This document shows, one piece after another, positions 43,587 through 53,290 of a stretch of 64,000 nt of DNA. The stretch comes from JANOBD01 sp031411495. Lineage in GTDB: Bacteria > Planctomycetota > Phycisphaerae > Tepidisphaerales > Tepidisphaeraceae. The position numbers and the translations under genes are program-made. The stretch's first letter is position 1; the number at the start of each line of letters is the position of its first letter. The DNA lies in NCBI GenBank assembly GCA_031411495.1, contig JANOBD010000148.1:139195-203194 (forward strand), read 5' to 3'. The notes below the pieces were generated by a model that made no database searches, had not been told where the DNA came from, and saw only the letters and a list, made by a program, of their open reading frames with translations.

Positions 43587-44870
43587 ATGGTGAACCAACT
43601 CAACGCCGACCAGATCAACCGATACAAGCGACACCTGCTCCTGCCGGAAGTCGGCATCGAAGGGCAGAAGAAGCTCCTGAACGCCAAGGTGCTCTGCATC
43701 GGCGCCGGCGGTCTGGGCTGTCCGATCGCGCAGTATCTCGCGGCGGCGGGCGTCGGGACGATCGGCCTTGTCGATATCGACGTCGTCTCCCCCTCCAACC
43801 TGCAGCGTCAAATCCTCTTCGGGATGAGCGATGTCGGCGTGCCAAAGGTCCAGGCTGCCGCCAAGCGGCTGAACGATCTCAATCCCGACGTGAAGGTGAT
43901 CCAGCACATGGAACTGGTCAGCGCCGCCAACGTGATGGACCTGATCGCCGACTATGACTACATCATCGACGGCACCGACAACTTCCCGACCCGATACTGT
44001 GTCGGCGACGCCTGCGTGCTTCAGGGGAAGCCGAACATCTATGGATCGATCTTCCGTTTTGACGGAATGGTGACGATCTTCGCGCCGCACCTGAAGAACC
44101 CGGAGACCGGCGAAGCCGGCCCTTGCTATCGATGCCTCTATCCTGAGCCGCCGGATCCGGGAACAGTGCCGAGCTGTGCCGAGGGCGGCGTCATCGGCGT
44201 CCTGCCGGGCGTCATCGGAACCATTCAGGCCGCGGAAGTCGTCAAGCTCATCACCGGCATCGGCAAGCCTGCGATCGGCAAGCTGATGACCTACGATGCG
44301 CTGGATGCCGCGTTCCGAACCTTCAAGGTTCGGCGCGATCCCAACTGTCCTGTCTGCGGGAACAAGCCGACCATCTTCGAACCGATCGACTACGAACAAT
44401 TCTGCGGCATGCCGATCCTCGACCAGAACTCGATCGAAGAGACCCGCTCGGAAGTGAACCGGGAACTGGCGGCGCAAGGCAAGGAAGAACTGAAGACCGT
44501 CTCGCTTGATGAGCGAGGCCTGCCGCCGCGATATCCGTTCGTGGCCGAGTTCGAAACGACGCCGCGCGCGGTGAAGAAGCTTCAGGAGGACGGCACGCCG
44601 TTTTCGATCATCGACTGCCGGCTGCCGAACGAGGTCGAGATCACCAGGCTCGAGAACAGCGAGTTCATTCCGCTGGAAGAAATCAGCCACAAGATCGCGA
44701 CGCTCAAGGGACGAGAACACGAGAAGTTCGTCATCGTCTGCCGGATCGGCACGCGTAGCCAGCAGTTTGCTCGGATCCTCAAACAGCACGGCTTCAGCGA
44801 TGCGCGGAGCATGGCGGGCGGCATCCTGCTGTGGAATCAGGACGTGAACAAGGGTGGCGTGGTTTACTGA
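43587..44870 (+). CDS. moeB: MoeB/ThiF-type sulfur-carrier adenylyltransferase with C-terminal rhodanese domain
   Basis: This 427-aa protein (MoeZ-like) starts at ATG 43587. The E1-like domain begins LNADQINRYKRHLLLPEVGI, with ATP-binding KVLCIGAGGLGCPIAQYLAA and SPSNLQRQILF. The zinc cysteines are in CYRCLYPE and CPVCGN, and the active-site region is VPSCAEGGVIGVLPG. From about residue 320 a rhodanese domain follows, with FSIIDCRLPNEVEI and the active-site loop VCRIGTRSQQF. It adenylates and sulfurates the C-terminus of MoaD/ThiS-like carriers for molybdopterin or thiamin. A second, free rhodanese gene lies 44 bases downstream. Confidence 0.93.
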   Translation: MVNQLNADQINRYKRHLLLPEVGIEGQKKLLNAKVLCIGAGGLGCPIAQYLAAAGVGTIGLVDIDVVSPSNLQRQILFGMSDVGVPKVQAAAKRLNDLNPDVKVIQHMELVSAANVMDLIADYDYIIDGTDNFPTRYCVGDACVLQGKPNIYGSIFRFDGMVTIFAPHLKNPETGEAGPCYRCLYPEPPDPGTVPSCAEGGVIGVLPGVIGTIQAAEVVKLITGIGKPAIGKLMTYDALDAAFRTFKVRRDPNCPVCGNKPTIFEPIDYEQFCGMPILDQNSIEETRSEVNRELAAQGKEELKTVSLDERGLPPRYPFVAEFETTPRAVKKLQEDGTPFSIIDCRLPNEVEITRLENSEFIPLEEISHKIATLKGREHEKFVIVCRIGTRSQQFARILKQHGFSDARSMAGGILLWNQDVNKGGVVY

Positions 44871-44914
44871 TTCACGTAGCATGAGCGGCGCTCTTGCCCC
44901 CGTGGAGAATCTCA

Positions 44915-45301
44915 ATGGCAGAACACGATCTCAAGCTCGACGACCGCGGCCTGCCTCTCGGCCACGCGTTCAATCCCGCAATGGAAACTACGCCGCGCGA
45001 GACGAAGAAGTTCCTCGACGAGAAGGCCGATTTCGTGCTGATCGATTGTCGCCTTCCGCAGGAACTGGCGCTAACCAAAATCGAGGGTGCCGAGCACATC
45101 CCGCTTCAACAGATCCAGCAACACGCGGACAGACTCATGCAGTGGCGCGACCGGAAGGTCATCGTCTATTGCCGCTCCGGCGGACGGAGCCTTCAATTTG
45201 CCAACATCCTGAAGCAGAACGGCTTCGTCGATGTGAAGAGCATGGCGGGCGGCATCCTGCTATGGAACAAGGACGTGAATCCCGGCGGGCCGCAGTACTA
45301 A
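44915..45301 (+). CDS. Stand-alone rhodanese-domain protein, paralogue of the MoeB C-terminus
   Basis: This 128-aa protein starts at ATG 44915 with GGAG upstream. It aligns along its length with the C-terminal domain of the preceding MoeB-like protein: KLDDRGLPLGHAF versus SLDERGLPPRYPF, VLIDCRLPQE versus SIIDCRLPNE, and MAGGILLWNKDVNPGG versus MAGGILLWNQDVNKGG. The active-site Cys is in VYCRSGGRSLQF. It looks like a tandem domain duplication. It may donate persulfide sulfur to the same carrier-activation pathway. Confidence 0.9.
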   Translation: MAEHDLKLDDRGLPLGHAFNPAMETTPRETKKFLDEKADFVLIDCRLPQELALTKIEGAEHIPLQQIQQHADRLMQWRDRKVIVYCRSGGRSLQFANILKQNGFVDVKSMAGGILLWNKDVNPGGPQY

Positions 45302-45383
45302 CTGTCGCAGTCGATCGTCGGATTTCGACGTCGTCCTGGTAATCGCTTACGCTCTGAACAGGGGAACACAAGGGAGGTCCGGC

Positions 45384-45986
45384 GTGCGATCAATCGTGCA
45401 TTATCTTAGTGCGGTAATCCTGTTTTCAGTGACTGTCGGCTGCTCGTCCTATCCGGTTCGGGCGATGCCGTCGATTACATCAAGCCAGGCACCCACGCGC
45501 GGGACTTCGGCAGGGCTCAACGTCGGCGCGAAACCTTACACGCAATCGAGCGAGATCAAGGGCATCTTCAATTACGATTTGCTCACCAAAGGCGTGCTGC
45601 CGGTCTATCTGGTGATCGAAAACAATGGCTCGAGTGAAGTCGAGTTGCTGCGCGCGCGGGTTCAGCTGCGTACGCCGAGCGGAACGGTGTGCGACGCGGT
45701 CCCAGCCGACGCCGCCGCCACCGGCCACGGACGCAACGCGGTCGGCGAGGCCGTTTTTCTCTTTGGAATCTTCAGCTACGACAACGCGAACAAGTTCAAC
45801 GACGAAATGAAGCGCGACTGGTCCGACAAAGGCCTGGGCGAAGTCACCATTGTTGCGCCCGGCCGAAGCGTCTCAAAGTTTGCCTATTTCAGTGTGGGTA
45901 AAGATTTCAAGGCGCCCGGGTCACAACTCTCGCTCGTCTTCACCTCGGGCTCGAGCCGGCCGACCGTGACCATTCCATTGCGTTGA
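45384..45986 (+). CDS. Small lipoprotein of unknown function
   Basis: This 200-aa protein starts at GTG 45384 with GGGAGG seven bases upstream. The signal peptide VRSIVHYLSAVILFSVTVGC ends in the lipobox Cys. The mature part has a Ser/Thr linker and then GVLPVYLVIENNGSSEVELL, RVQLRTPSGTVCDAV and KFAYFSVGKDF, suggesting a beta-sandwich. No family is recognised. It is convergent with the DinB-like gene, with only 12 bases between stops. Confidence 0.78.
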   Translation: MRSIVHYLSAVILFSVTVGCSSYPVRAMPSITSSQAPTRGTSAGLNVGAKPYTQSSEIKGIFNYDLLTKGVLPVYLVIENNGSSEVELLRARVQLRTPSGTVCDAVPADAAATGHGRNAVGEAVFLFGIFSYDNANKFNDEMKRDWSDKGLGEVTIVAPGRSVSKFAYFSVGKDFKAPGSQLSLVFTSGSSRPTVTIPLR

Positions 45987-45998
45987 ACGGCCAGGAGT

Positions 45999-46514
45999 TC
46001 ACTCCCGCCAGCCCTTACCCACCCAAGGCAGCACCTTCCGGTCATCCATGGCGACAATCCGCTCGCGCCGCAAGTACGCGTGTAGCTGGGCCGCGTGATG
46101 ATGGATGTGGCGGATGTTGACCATGTGCAGTTCCAGCCTCGTGTACTTGTCGTACCACGGGATGCCGGACGGACCCTTGAGTGAATCTTCGGTCTCCGCC
46201 GCAATCGACTCGCGGGCCTTCTGAATGCAGATCGGCACATAGGCAAGCGCCTTCTCGCGCGGCAGGCCGACACACGCGACATCGCCACGTTCGTCGCCAC
46301 CTTCTTCGTGAAGGTCACGCATCACGAACGCCTCGAAACTCTTCGATAGATAGAGATCTGCGATGAAAAGCGTGTGATATGTCGCCCAGCGAATGCTGCC
46401 GTAGGCGATCTTCCGCTCCCAGTGATCCTCCGGGCAGGCAACGATACCGAAGCGCAGCATCGCGAGCGCGGCCTCGAACTGACCGGTGAGAACGGATTTG
46501 ACATAGTCGACCAT
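45999..46514 (-). CDS. DinB-like four-helix-bundle protein
   Basis: This 171-aa protein with GGAG before its ATG resembles the DinB/YfiT superfamily. It has four long helices and His residues in the typical places: RWATYHTLFIADLYL and MVNIRHIHHHAAQLHAYLRR, the likely metal-binding positions. Members include thiol transferases and damage-induced proteins. The specific reaction is unknown. It is 15 bases downstream of the glycosidase on the same strand. Confidence 0.75.
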   Translation of the reverse strand: MVDYVKSVLTGQFEAALAMLRFGIVACPEDHWERKIAYGSIRWATYHTLFIADLYLSKSFEAFVMRDLHEEGGDERGDVACVGLPREKALAYVPICIQKARESIAAETEDSLKGPSGIPWYDKYTRLELHMVNIRHIHHHAAQLHAYLRRERIVAMDDRKVLPWVGKGWRE

Positions 46515-46529
46515 CTGGAACTCCTTCGA

Positions 46530-48233
46530 TCACTGTTGCCAGCCAACCTCGATGAGTGACACCGCCTGCCGTGGGAGCGTGAGAACAATCGTCGATCGGT
46601 CGACGGCGATGTCCTCGCGGAGTGTCGTGTTCGCGGCGGCGGACTTCAACTCTTTGAGTTGTTCCGGTGTCGGCCCCGCGGGCGATCCCATCTTCAAGAA
46701 CAAGGGAAAGGCGTTGCCGTGAGACGCGTCGATTCGCCGCTCGGTAAGCGTCACGTTTCGAGCTTCTTTCGGCAGTCCATCGAGCTTGATCGTGACGTTG
46801 GCATCCGGCCCGGCGACATCGTCGTCGTGGTAATGCCAGACGAGCAAAGCGATGCGATTCCCATCGCGCGTGGCGATTGCCGAGACATCGGCCTCGCCGC
46901 GCACGCCGTTGGCGAGGACGTCGTCGAGGGCGATCGCGCCCGAGCTCTTCACCGCCAGGCGCTCACCCGAGAGTTTTCCGAAGAAGCGGAACACGTTCAG
47001 TACCGCGTGGTCGATGTCATCACTTGCCAGCACCCGGAAGCCGGCGAAGAGCGGCTGGTCTTCGAAGAGAAACGCCCATGTGAGCGCGCCGGTCAGGTTC
47101 GTGCCGTGCCGATCGTTGAGTTCAATCTTCCGCGCGAAGCTCGCAGCCGTGTAGCTCGAATACATCGTACTGTTGCGATACTTCAGGTCCGGCCCCTGGC
47201 ACGCGGCGCAGCCTTCGGGATCGGATTCGCCGATCACGATCGGCAGGTTCTTGGTCTGCGGATAGCTCGCGAAGATTGTCATGGCGTCGTCGATGTTCTT
47301 GAGCTGTCGGTTGATGCCCATGCGGACGTGTCCGTCGACGGTCGTCGGCATCCCCTTGGCGTGGTGCGAGATGAAATCGAGCGGCGTGCCTTTCTCGCCG
47401 GTGGCGTAATTGGTTCCATTGATGCAGTGCTCGATGAACGCCTTCATCCAGTCGCCGCCAGGACCCGCGAGGTCCGGCCCGCCGACGCGCGCGGTCGGCA
47501 GTGCCCGCTTCACGCCGGCGATGGCGTAGTCATGCAGCTTGAAGAACTCCTCGCGCGTCCCTTTCCAGTAGCCGATGTTCGGCTCGTTCCACGTCTCGAA
47601 GTACCAACTCTCGACTTCCTGGCGACCGTACTTATCGACGTAGTGCTTCGCCACCTGATAGCAGAGCTCGCTCCACTTGCCGTAGTCCTTCGGCGGATAG
47701 GCCCAGCCGGTGTAGATGGCGTCGTACTTCTGCTTCGGATCCCAGTGGTGCTCGTAGGGTTCGGGGTTCGCAGAGAGCGCTTTGGGCATGAAGCCGAGTT
47801 GGAAGTACGGCCTGACGTTCGAGGTGTGGTACGCGTCGATGATCTTGTCGAGGATCGTGAAATCGTAAACCGGATTGCCAGCAGCATCTTCGGTGTAGAC
47901 GTTTGTGCTGCCCCACTTGAGGTGCGGCGTACCATCCCCGGTGGTGAAGAGGTTGTGGGTTCGGAAGTAGACGGGAGCGGCGGGCGAGGTCTTGCCGAGT
48001 TCCTGGAGCAGGCGTTGGCCATGCGCCATGTACGCGTAGTTCGGCTCGTCGCAGCCGTAGAAACGGTGGGTGGGATTCCACGGTCCCAGGGGTTTGGCAA
48101 GATCGATCTCGATAGACACCTTTCGATCGGGCAATGGCGTCGTCTGGCCAAACGCCGAGAGGGTGCCCAGCGCAGCCAGCGTGAAAGTCAGGAAGGCGGA
48201 CGCGTGGAGAAAAAAGGCGTCAATTTTGCTCAT
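46530..48233 (-). CDS. Exported GH39-like glycoside hydrolase
   Basis: This 567-aa protein has a signal peptide (LTFTLAALGTLSAFGQ) and a TIM-barrel glycosidase domain. The acid/base motif ETWNEPNIGYW (NEP) and the probable nucleophile in IVIGESDPEG are at the places expected for GH39 beta-xylosidase/iduronidase-like enzymes. Barrel strands RPYFQLGFMPKALS and LDFISHHAKGMP agree. A C-terminal beta domain follows (VTIKLDGLPKEARNVTLTER). It probably hydrolyses xylosides or related plant glycans in the periplasm or outside the cell. Confidence 0.85.
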   Translation of the reverse strand: MSKIDAFFLHASAFLTFTLAALGTLSAFGQTTPLPDRKVSIEIDLAKPLGPWNPTHRFYGCDEPNYAYMAHGQRLLQELGKTSPAAPVYFRTHNLFTTGDGTPHLKWGSTNVYTEDAAGNPVYDFTILDKIIDAYHTSNVRPYFQLGFMPKALSANPEPYEHHWDPKQKYDAIYTGWAYPPKDYGKWSELCYQVAKHYVDKYGRQEVESWYFETWNEPNIGYWKGTREEFFKLHDYAIAGVKRALPTARVGGPDLAGPGGDWMKAFIEHCINGTNYATGEKGTPLDFISHHAKGMPTTVDGHVRMGINRQLKNIDDAMTIFASYPQTKNLPIVIGESDPEGCAACQGPDLKYRNSTMYSSYTAASFARKIELNDRHGTNLTGALTWAFLFEDQPLFAGFRVLASDDIDHAVLNVFRFFGKLSGERLAVKSSGAIALDDVLANGVRGEADVSAIATRDGNRIALLVWHYHDDDVAGPDANVTIKLDGLPKEARNVTLTERRIDASHGNAFPLFLKMGSPAGPTPEQLKELKSAAANTTLREDIAVDRSTIVLTLPRQAVSLIEVGWQQ

Positions 48234-48330
48234 TCACGGAGATTAACATGCAACTGCACGCTACGGATGTTGGCTCACGAAATTTTACCGGCGTCTGTGG
48301 GTTTAGCAGTCGGCTTGTGTTACTCAGGAC

Positions 48331-51300
48331 ATGAAGCATTCGTCCTCTTCACGTCGTCAACTTACGGCCGCATCTTCGACCGTGTTCGAAATCGTCGAAA
48401 AACGTCAGATGATGTGCTCGCCCGGCATCGATGCACTCTCGTACAAGAATGTGCCGATCACCAGCGAAGCGCTCGCACTCGACGCCGCCATTCACGCCTC
48501 TCAGCATCCGACGCTGCGCACCGCGGGTGGCGATGTAGCGCCGTTCAATCTCGTGTGGACTAACCGGGGCAGCGACGGCTTCGGCGTCTTCGGCGCGAAC
48601 GCCGCGGCCGCGCGGTCGGTCGTCGACGCCGTGCTTACCCAGTGGGAACAAATCATCACCGACATCCATCAAGCTTCGGGCAACAACCGGATCGATGTCA
48701 CCCTCAGCATGGACTCCTCGGGCACAGGCGTCGGTGGCGGGGCGGGTGGCTACGTGTATGACAGCAACGGCATCCCAACCGCGGGCGCTATTACCCTCAA
48801 GCGCGGCAACGATATGAACGGCGACGGCGTTGGCGACGGAAACGGCTGGTTCATCGATCCCACGCCGCTTGATAACGCCGAGTTCCAGGGCAGCCTCACC
48901 AATGGCTACGCCCTCAACACCCAATCGGGAAGCCCGGCGAGCGGGCTCTCGGACCTGTTCACCGTCGTCAACTCCGAAATCATCCACGTGCTCGGGATCT
49001 CATCCGACGGCGACAGCAAGTACAACGACTCACCCAAGTACTCCATCATCAACACCGCCGACAACAGCGAAGGCGGCGGCGTAGGTCAGTTTGCCGCGTT
49101 CTTCGGCCCGAGCATTCACCACCTCATGTCGACCAACAACGGCGGGCCGAGCGGGTCGGATCGCGGGTATCCACTCCACGGTGCAGGCGCCTCGGGCGGA
49201 AATTTCATCTACTCCAACGAGCTCTGGATCGGCGCCGAAGACGGCATGAACGCGCTCTTCGAAAACTCGCGCCGCTATCTCCCGTCCCGGACCGCCGCCC
49301 TCATCATGAAAGATGGCCTGGGGTACTCGATCAATACCCAGGGCGCACACGCCAACGGCTACGCGATCCTGAATCTCTCCACCGGTCTGCTGACGATCCG
49401 CGGCGGCGAAGCACACACCAATGCGGTCAACAGTATCGACATCGTACAGATCACCAAGAACGAAAACGGACTGCTGATCGGCGTCGATGTCTCGAACGAT
49501 GTTGCCGGCACCGGCACAGGCTCCGGCAACCAGGCGCAGCCGATGTGGTTCAGTTACCTCGATCCGAGCCTCGTTACCGGAATCGTCGTCAACACCGGAA
49601 ACGGCAATGACACGATCACCGTGCAGGACATCGGCACCGGCATGCCGGTTACGATCAACGCCGGCAACGGAAACGACAGCATCGTCATTGGCGACACCAG
49701 CGTCATCTACACCGGCAGCAACAGCGACGTCCAGGTCAATGGTGATGCGGGAAATGACATCATCGACATCAACCGCCTGGGGTTCCTCATGTCGGCGGTG
49801 GTGAACGGCGGGGCGGATGACGACTCGATCACCATTGGCGGCGGCGACTATGACATGAACATCGGCGACAACATCACCGTCGTGAGCAGCGCCGGCGTCG
49901 ATTCACTCATCTTCGACGACGCGACCGACAACGCCGGCAACGATGTCTACAACATCAATGCCAACACGTTCAGCAAACCGTTCGGAAAAGTCACCACTTT
50001 CGACGCCGAGAAGACCACGCTCTACGCCAGCGGTAACAGCGACACCATCAACGTGCCCACCCTCGCGTCTGCTCATCCGGTCACGCTCCGCGGCGGCAAT
50101 GGCAATGACAAGTTCGTGATCGGAAACGGCACGCTCGAAGGGAGCATCTCGGCGAATATCGAGATGTGGGGAGACGCCGGCGACAACTCGGTCGTCTACG
50201 AAGACTCCACCGGCTTCGGTGACGACGCGTATGAAATCAACGCGCAATTCCTGACCAAGTCCAGCTTCACGCCTGTGCTGCGCGCGATCATGGTCAACAA
50301 CATCGAACTCAACGCGAACGGGAATGACAACCAGATCGGACTGCGGGCGGTCCTTGCCGACATGCTCGTGACCGTCCGCGGCGGCGGCGGAGATGACAAG
50401 CTCCTCGTCGGTGCCGGTGCCGGCGACATTGAAGGCGGGATTGGCAGCGGCGTCATCTATATCGGCGGAGCCGGCGTGGATTCCGTCGATTTCGTCGACA
50501 CCGCTGACACGGCCGATCCCGACTACTACACCCTCGGCGCCGTCGGATTTGCAGACGAGTTCTCCAAGCTCAACACCAACACCGTCCGCTTCAGTGCCGA
50601 ACATGCCAACCTCATCGCCAACGGCGGCGCGAACACGATCCTCGTCAAACCGACGTACTCCATCCCCTCGGTCAACGCCGGCGCGGGCAATGACACCATC
50701 AACATCGAAGGCGACAACGTCCTGGTCAACAGCGGCACCGGCGATGACTCGCTCGCGATCAACGGCGACGGAATCTCGACCGCGTCCGCGAAGGTGTCAG
50801 GCATCGAACAGCTCAAAGATCTCTATATCGGCGCTGGCGAACTTGAGTTGGTCACTGGCGGCACGACGACGCTCGATGTCTCAAACAGCATGACGATCAT
50901 CGGCGTGCTTGACGTCAACGATAACCGCGTCATCCGCCGCGCGGTCGGCGGCGGCGTGAACGCGCTGCTCCAACTGCGGCTCAAGGCGGGCTACAACAAC
51001 GGCGCCTGGAACGGCGCCGGCCCGAGCATCCGCTCGGACTTCGCGGCCGCCAGTGCGACTCCGTTCGACGCCGTCGGCCTTACCACCGCCGGTCTTGCCA
51101 ACCTAAGCATCTTTGGAGGCGTGCCCGTCAACAGCGGCGATCAACTCATCGGCTACTCCACGTACGGTGATACCGACCTCGACCGCGACGTCGACTTCGA
51201 CGACCTGCTCCGCCAGGCACAGAACTACGGAACCGCTGGCCGCGCCTGGGGTCATGGCGACTTCAACTTTGACGGCAACGTCAACTTTGACGATCTCCTG

Positions 51301-51384
51301 GTCCTTGCCCAGCGCTATGCGACCAGTGTCGTCTCGACGGCCTCGCAACGGGATTCCGACCGAGGATCGGCTTCAGTGACGTAG
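48331..51384 (+). CDS. Exported repeat protein with degenerate metalloprotease motif and C-terminal dockerin
   Basis: This 1,017-aa protein begins with a variant of the planctomycete N-terminal motif (VFEIVEKRQMMCSPG). Residues 60-350 resemble a planctomycete zinc-protease domain, but the HExxH site reads NSEIIHVLGIS (SEIIH, 215-219), so the first His is missing. From about 420 to 870 are Gly/Asp-rich RTX-like strands (NTGNGNDTITV, NAGNGNDSIVIG, RGGNGNDKFVIG, NAGAGNDTINIEG). A dockerin pair lies at 945-997: YGDTDLDRDVDFDDLL and GDFNFDGNVNFDDLL. It is likely secreted and anchored through the dockerin. Function is unknown. Confidence 0.82.
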   Translation: MKHSSSSRRQLTAASSTVFEIVEKRQMMCSPGIDALSYKNVPITSEALALDAAIHASQHPTLRTAGGDVAPFNLVWTNRGSDGFGVFGANAAAARSVVDAVLTQWEQIITDIHQASGNNRIDVTLSMDSSGTGVGGGAGGYVYDSNGIPTAGAITLKRGNDMNGDGVGDGNGWFIDPTPLDNAEFQGSLTNGYALNTQSGSPASGLSDLFTVVNSEIIHVLGISSDGDSKYNDSPKYSIINTADNSEGGGVGQFAAFFGPSIHHLMSTNNGGPSGSDRGYPLHGAGASGGNFIYSNELWIGAEDGMNALFENSRRYLPSRTAALIMKDGLGYSINTQGAHANGYAILNLSTGLLTIRGGEAHTNAVNSIDIVQITKNENGLLIGVDVSNDVAGTGTGSGNQAQPMWFSYLDPSLVTGIVVNTGNGNDTITVQDIGTGMPVTINAGNGNDSIVIGDTSVIYTGSNSDVQVNGDAGNDIIDINRLGFLMSAVVNGGADDDSITIGGGDYDMNIGDNITVVSSAGVDSLIFDDATDNAGNDVYNINANTFSKPFGKVTTFDAEKTTLYASGNSDTINVPTLASAHPVTLRGGNGNDKFVIGNGTLEGSISANIEMWGDAGDNSVVYEDSTGFGDDAYEINAQFLTKSSFTPVLRAIMVNNIELNANGNDNQIGLRAVLADMLVTVRGGGGDDKLLVGAGAGDIEGGIGSGVIYIGGAGVDSVDFVDTADTADPDYYTLGAVGFADEFSKLNTNTVRFSAEHANLIANGGANTILVKPTYSIPSVNAGAGNDTINIEGDNVLVNSGTGDDSLAINGDGISTASAKVSGIEQLKDLYIGAGELELVTGGTTTLDVSNSMTIIGVLDVNDNRVIRRAVGGGVNALLQLRLKAGYNNGAWNGAGPSIRSDFAAASATPFDAVGLTTAGLANLSIFGGVPVNSGDQLIGYSTYGDTDLDRDVDFDDLLRQAQNYGTAGRAWGHGDFNFDGNVNFDDLLVLAQRYATSVVSTASQRDSDRGSASVT

Positions 51385-51702
51385 AGATCGACGCGACCGC
51401 CGAACTGTAGTCGCAGCGAAGTGACCCTCTGATTCCCCGCCCAGGCCGAGCGATGTGTCGCTCGGCTTGGTCTCTTGGACCGTGCTGCCGCGCCGCTGCG
51501 GCGCAAGTCCCGCGGCGCGGGGAACTGCCGCACGATCTTAAGGTTCAGCGACACGGGCTTGTCTCTCCCGCGCCCGCGAGCGATCCGCTCGTGAGATCGC
51601 GCCTTCGTGCATGATGAAGGTGCGTTGAAATAGTGCTCGAGTCGATCCTGCGATCGGCTGGCATTTGACTTCCCCTGGGCAAACCCATACGAAATCTGAC
51701 CT
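51385..51702. other. Intergenic region with hairpins between repeat protein and gnd
   Basis: These 318 bases hold GCCGAGCGA-TGTG-TCGCTCGGC (51445-51466), a 9-bp stem that may terminate the repeat-protein message, and a GC-rich palindromic stretch near 51480-51520. No gene was seen. Confidence 0.55.
51445..51466 (+). terminator. Probable terminator of the dockerin repeat protein
   Basis: GCCGAGCGA and TCGCTCGGC form a 9-bp stem with loop TGTG, 60 bases past the stop codon. It is followed by TTGGTCTC, a poor T-tract, so the call is tentative. Confidence 0.5.
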
Positions 51703-53214
51703 ATGAGCACGCAATCCTTCGGCGTCGTCGGTCTGGAAGTCATGGGCAAGAACATTGCCCTGAACATCGAAGAAAAGGGCTTCCCCATCGCGGTCTACAA
51801 CCGCACGACATCGAAGGCCGACGAGTTCCTCGCCGACAATCCCGGCAAAAACATCAAGATCGGCAGGACGCCCGCCGAGTTCGTCGCGCTGCTCGAGAAG
51901 CCACGCAAGATCCTCATGATGGTCAAGGCCGGCTACGGCACCGACGCCGTCATCGACTCGCTCAAGCCACTGCTCGAACCCGGCGATATCCTCATCGACG
52001 GCGGCAACGCGCTCTACACGGATACTGAACGCCGCGAGAACGCGCTGAGGCCCACCGGCATCAAGTTCTTCGGAATGGGCGTTTCCGGCGGCGAAGAAGG
52101 CGCCCGCCACGGCCCGTCGCTGATGCCCGGCGGCGACCGCGCTTCCTACGACTACCTCAAGCCCATCCTCGACAAGATCGCCGCCAAGGCCCCGAGCGAC
52201 GGCGTACCGTGCGTCACCTATTGCGGCGAGCGCTCGGCCGGCCACTTTGTCAAAATGGTCCACAACGGCATCGAGTACGGCGACATGGAACTCATCGCCG
52301 AAGCCTACGACCTGCTTAAGAACGTCGGCGGCCTCGACAACAAGCAACTCCTCGACGTCTTCACCGAGTGGAACGGCTCCGAACTCAAGAGCTTCCTCAT
52401 CGACATCACCTGCAAGGTGATCAACTTCAAAGATCCCCACGGCTCGGGAGCGCTCGTCGAAGCGATTCGTGACGTCGTCGGCATGAAGGGCACCGGCACC
52501 TGGACGATCAAGGCCGGGCTCGACCTGCTCGTCCCGCTTCCCACGATGGCGGCCGCCGTCGACATGCGGCAACTCTCGATGCTCAAGGACCAGCGCGTCG
52601 CCGCGAGCAAGATTCTCAAGGGCCCGGGCCCGAAGAAGTTCGCGGGCGATGTGAAAGCATTCGTCAAGGACGTGAAGGATGCGCTCTACTGCTCCAAAAT
52701 CTGCTCCTACGCGCAGGGCATGGCGCTTCTCGCAGCCGCGAATAAAACGGTGAAGGACGGCGGCTTCGACTACAAGATGACGCTGCCTGATCTGCCGATG
52801 ATCTGGCGTGCCGGCTGCATCATCCGTGCGGTCTTCCTCGAAGACATCACGCAGGCGTTCAAGAAGAACCCCGGTTTGATCAACCTGCTCGTCGACGAGA
52901 ACTTCAACAAGAAGATCGCCGAGCGACAGGAAGCGTGGCGACGCATCGTCAAACTCGGCGTCGAGAACGGCATCGGACTAACCGCGTTCAGCGCGAGTCT
53001 GGCGTACTACGACAGCTACCGCCGCGAGCGCCTTCCCGGCAACCTTATCCAGGCGCAGCGCGACTACTTCGGCGCCCACACCTACGAGCGCAACGACGCG
53101 CCCGGCACCTTCATCCACACCGAGTGGGCGGCCGAGCAGCCCGCGCACGACGTCCCCGCGCACGGTACCGGCACGACCCAGGTCGGCACGCGGCATCAGC
53201 CGGTGGGTGACTGA
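51703..53214 (+). CDS. gnd: 6-phosphogluconate dehydrogenase (decarboxylating)
   Basis: This 503-aa enzyme of the pentose phosphate pathway oxidises 6-phosphogluconate to ribulose-5-phosphate with NADP. The N-terminal Rossmann fold is FGVVGLEVMGKNIALNI. YNRTTSKADEF, VKAGYGTDAVID and DILIDGGNALYTDTERR follow. The substrate signature GMGVSGGEEGARHGPSLMPG and FVKMVHNGIEYGDMELIAEA, with the catalytic Lys, are intact. The C-terminal tail (YFGAHTYERNDAPGTFIHTE) is typical of the long homodimeric form. The ribosome site is weak. Confidence 0.96.
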   Translation: MSTQSFGVVGLEVMGKNIALNIEEKGFPIAVYNRTTSKADEFLADNPGKNIKIGRTPAEFVALLEKPRKILMMVKAGYGTDAVIDSLKPLLEPGDILIDGGNALYTDTERRENALRPTGIKFFGMGVSGGEEGARHGPSLMPGGDRASYDYLKPILDKIAAKAPSDGVPCVTYCGERSAGHFVKMVHNGIEYGDMELIAEAYDLLKNVGGLDNKQLLDVFTEWNGSELKSFLIDITCKVINFKDPHGSGALVEAIRDVVGMKGTGTWTIKAGLDLLVPLPTMAAAVDMRQLSMLKDQRVAASKILKGPGPKKFAGDVKAFVKDVKDALYCSKICSYAQGMALLAAANKTVKDGGFDYKMTLPDLPMIWRAGCIIRAVFLEDITQAFKKNPGLINLLVDENFNKKIAERQEAWRRIVKLGVENGIGLTAFSASLAYYDSYRRERLPGNLIQAQRDYFGAHTYERNDAPGTFIHTEWAAEQPAHDVPAHGTGTTQVGTRHQPVGD

Positions 53215-53290
53215 TTTGTCGGGTTGTCGATGACAGGTAAGGTCCGCGCGGCGTTTGACGTGAGAGCCGGGTGTTTGCAGTTCAACTTGC

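Noticed and set aside
43431..44915. A 494-aa minus-strand frame
   Set aside because: It lies antisense to moeB and has no recognisable domain.
46659..48563. A 634-aa plus-strand frame
   Set aside because: It is antisense to the GH39-like enzyme, which has a signal peptide and catalytic motifs.
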